Positions 62,822 to 64,000 of a stretch of DNA of 64,000 nt are shown here, piece after piece. The translations under genes and the position numbers were made by a program. The notes under the pieces were generated by a model. The model did no database searches and was not told the DNA's origin. It saw only the letters and a list, made by a program, of their open reading frames with translations. Source of the DNA: Mycolicibacterium parafortuitum (GTDB lineage: Bacteria > Actinomycetota > Actinomycetes > Mycobacteriales > Mycobacteriaceae); the NCBI RefSeq assembly GCF_010725485.1, contig NZ_AP022598.1, positions 2,790,001 through 2,854,000 of the forward strand. The letters are read 5' to 3'. How positions within the stretch are numbered: the first letter of the stretch is position 1; every line of letters begins with the position of its first letter.

Positions 62822-64000
62822 GTGGACGACGAGGGCCTCAAACCCGGTTGGTGGACCCTGATCTTGGTCGTGTTGTTCGCGATCGCGATCTTCGTGACGT
62901 ACGCGCTGTTCACCGGCTCGCTGAAATCGACTGTGCCGGTGACGTTGACGTCCGACCGTGCCGGGCTGGTGATGGAGACCAACGCGAAGGTCAAGCTGCG
63001 CGGGGTGCAGGTGGGCCGGGTCTCCGACATCGCGGTGACCGGTCAGCAGGACCCGACCGTCGCGCTGCAACTGGAGATCGACCCCGACCAGGTGCAGTAC
63101 ATCCCCGCCAACGTCGAAGCGCAGATCAGGGCCACCACGATCTTCGGCGCCAAGTTCGTCGACCTGGTCTTCCCGGAGGATCCCAGCAACCGGCCCCTCG
63201 AAGCCGGGCAGGTGCTGCGCTCACGCAACGTCACCACCGAGGTGAACACCGTCTTCCAGAACCTGGTCGCGGTGCTCGACCAGGTCGACGCCGCGAAGCT
63301 GAACAGCACACTGTCGGCGCTGGCCGACGGTGTCCGCGGTCAGGGCGAGCGCATCGGCCGCGCCACCACCGACGCCAACGAGGTTCTGCTCGCGCTGAAT
63401 CCGCGCAACGAGACCATCCGCGACGACCTGCGGGCGCTGACCGACTTCAACGAGACCTACAGTGCCGCGGCGCAGGACATCCTGACCACCCTCGACGCGG
63501 CGAGCACCACCAGCGCCACCGTCGTCAACCAGGCCAAGGAGCTCGACGCGCTGCTGCTGGCGACGATCGGGCTGTCCAACAGCGGAATCAACCTGTTGGC
63601 CCCCAACCAGGCCACCCTGATCAAGGCGATCAACACGCTGGCGCCGACGACGAACCTGCTCTACAAGTACAACCCGTCCTACACGTGCCTGCTCCTGGGC
63701 GCCAAGCACCTGCTCGACGAGGGCGGCTACGAGGCACCCGGAGGCAACGGCCGCACCCTGGTCCTCGACACCGGTCTGTCGTTCGGCGATGACCCGTACC
63801 ACTATCCGCAGCACCTGCCGATCATCGGCGCCAAGGGCGGTCCCGGCGGCAAGCCCGGGTGTGGTTCGCTGCCCGAGGTCGCGAAGAACTGGCCGGTGCG
63901 GAACCTGGTGACCAACACCGGGTTCGGAAGTGGTCTGGACTGGCGGCCGAATCCGGGCATCGCGTTCCCGACCTACGCCAACTACCTGCCGGTGACGCGC
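62822..64000 (+). CDS. MceA-type lipid-binding protein, 3' end outside window
   Basis: Frame open from GTG 62822 to the last base, 393 codons without a stop. An N-terminal membrane helix (about residues 10-34) is followed by the MlaD/MCE domain (V-P-V-T-L-T-S-D-R-A-G-L-V-M-E, V-K-L-R-G-V-Q-V-G-R-V) and a helical region (A-L-L-L-A-T-I-G-L-S-N-S-G-I-N). Mce proteins form the periplasmic tube of a lipid importer. The C-terminal part lies beyond the window. Confidence 0.9.
   Translation, partial: MDDEGLKPGWWTLILVVLFAIAIFVTYALFTGSLKSTVPVTLTSDRAGLVMETNAKVKLRGVQVGRVSDIAVTGQQDPTVALQLEIDPDQVQYIPANVEAQIRATTIFGAKFVDLVFPEDPSNRPLEAGQVLRSRNVTTEVNTVFQNLVAVLDQVDAAKLNSTLSALADGVRGQGERIGRATTDANEVLLALNPRNETIRDDLRALTDFNETYSAAAQDILTTLDAASTTSATVVNQAKELDALLLATIGLSNSGINLLAPNQATLIKAINTLAPTTNLLYKYNPSYTCLLLGAKHLLDEGGYEAPGGNGRTLVLDTGLSFGDDPYHYPQHLPIIGAKGGPGGKPGCGSLPEVAKNWPVRNLVTNTGFGSGLDWRPNPGIAFPTYANYLPVTR

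Overview
The window is about 64 kb of GC-rich chromosome from a fast-growing, environmental-type mycobacterium (Mycolicibacterium or close relative). The evidence is gene content and order. From about 1.7 to 46.7 kb the genes follow the M. tuberculosis series fadA3, Rv1075c, lipU, cbs, pra, metB, greA, Rv1081c, mca, Rv1083, Rv1084, Rv1085c, Rv1086, coaA, glyA, desA2, phoH2, Rv1096, fum, glpX, Rv1100, Rv1101c, Rv1106c, xseB, xseA, Rv1109c, ispH, Rv1111c, ychF and vapBC. Locus names are recalled from family knowledge, not from a search. GTG starts, leaderless genes and 4-base ATGA/GTGA overlaps are frequent.

Layout. 0-10 kb: the tail of a DUF559 protein, purT, thiolase fadA3, an SGNH esterase, lipU, then the sulfur amino acid genes cbs and metB separated by a proline-rich membrane protein and an RDD membrane protein. 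9-19 kb: a GOLPH3-like protein, greA, mycothiol conjugate amidase mca with two coupled genes, an SnoaL protein, hemolysin-III (TrhA), a short-chain Z-prenyl diphosphate synthase and several membrane proteins. 19-30 kb: coaA, a DUF885 metallopeptidase, a long-type glyA, desA2, phoH2 with a candidate 46-aa antitoxin, a polysaccharide deacetylase, fum, glpX, a DUF4245 protein and a dienelactone hydrolase. 30-38 kb: an AI-2E transporter, two coupled SDRs, an SRPBCC protein, a membrane GGDEF-EAL protein, a Met/His-rich membrane protein with a hydrolase, and 3-beta-hydroxysteroid dehydrogenase. Two exact KstR-type operators (TnnAACnnGTTnnA) lie here and a one-mismatch copy precedes fadA3, pointing to a sterol/lipid catabolic regulon. 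38-45 kb: xseB-xseA, a lipid-droplet protein, ispH coupled to a lipoprotein PBP, a DUF6542 protein and ychF.

From 45.4 kb the content becomes accessory: a methyltransferase, vapBC flanked by direct repeats that copy the end of ychF, two DUF1801-type proteins, VOC and SnoaL proteins, a DUF4344 lipoprotein, a deazaflavin-type oxidoreductase, a small secreted protein and a DUF222-HNH (13E12-type) protein with a perfect SOS box over its start. At 54.8-60.5 kb a four-gene minus-strand operon (alpha/beta hydrolase, kinase-barrel-aminotransferase fusion of 968 aa, epoxide-hydrolase-like protein, class III cyclase) faces a leaderless TetR gene across a candidate operator. The window ends in the first three genes of an mce lipid-import operon (yrbEA, yrbEB, mceA, the last cut by the window edge).

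No tRNA, rRNA, CRISPR array, insertion sequence or origin was recognised, and no gene-free stretch exceeds 300 bases. Coordinates of starts are chosen from ribosome binding sites, leaderless -10 boxes, overlaps and recalled family lengths.
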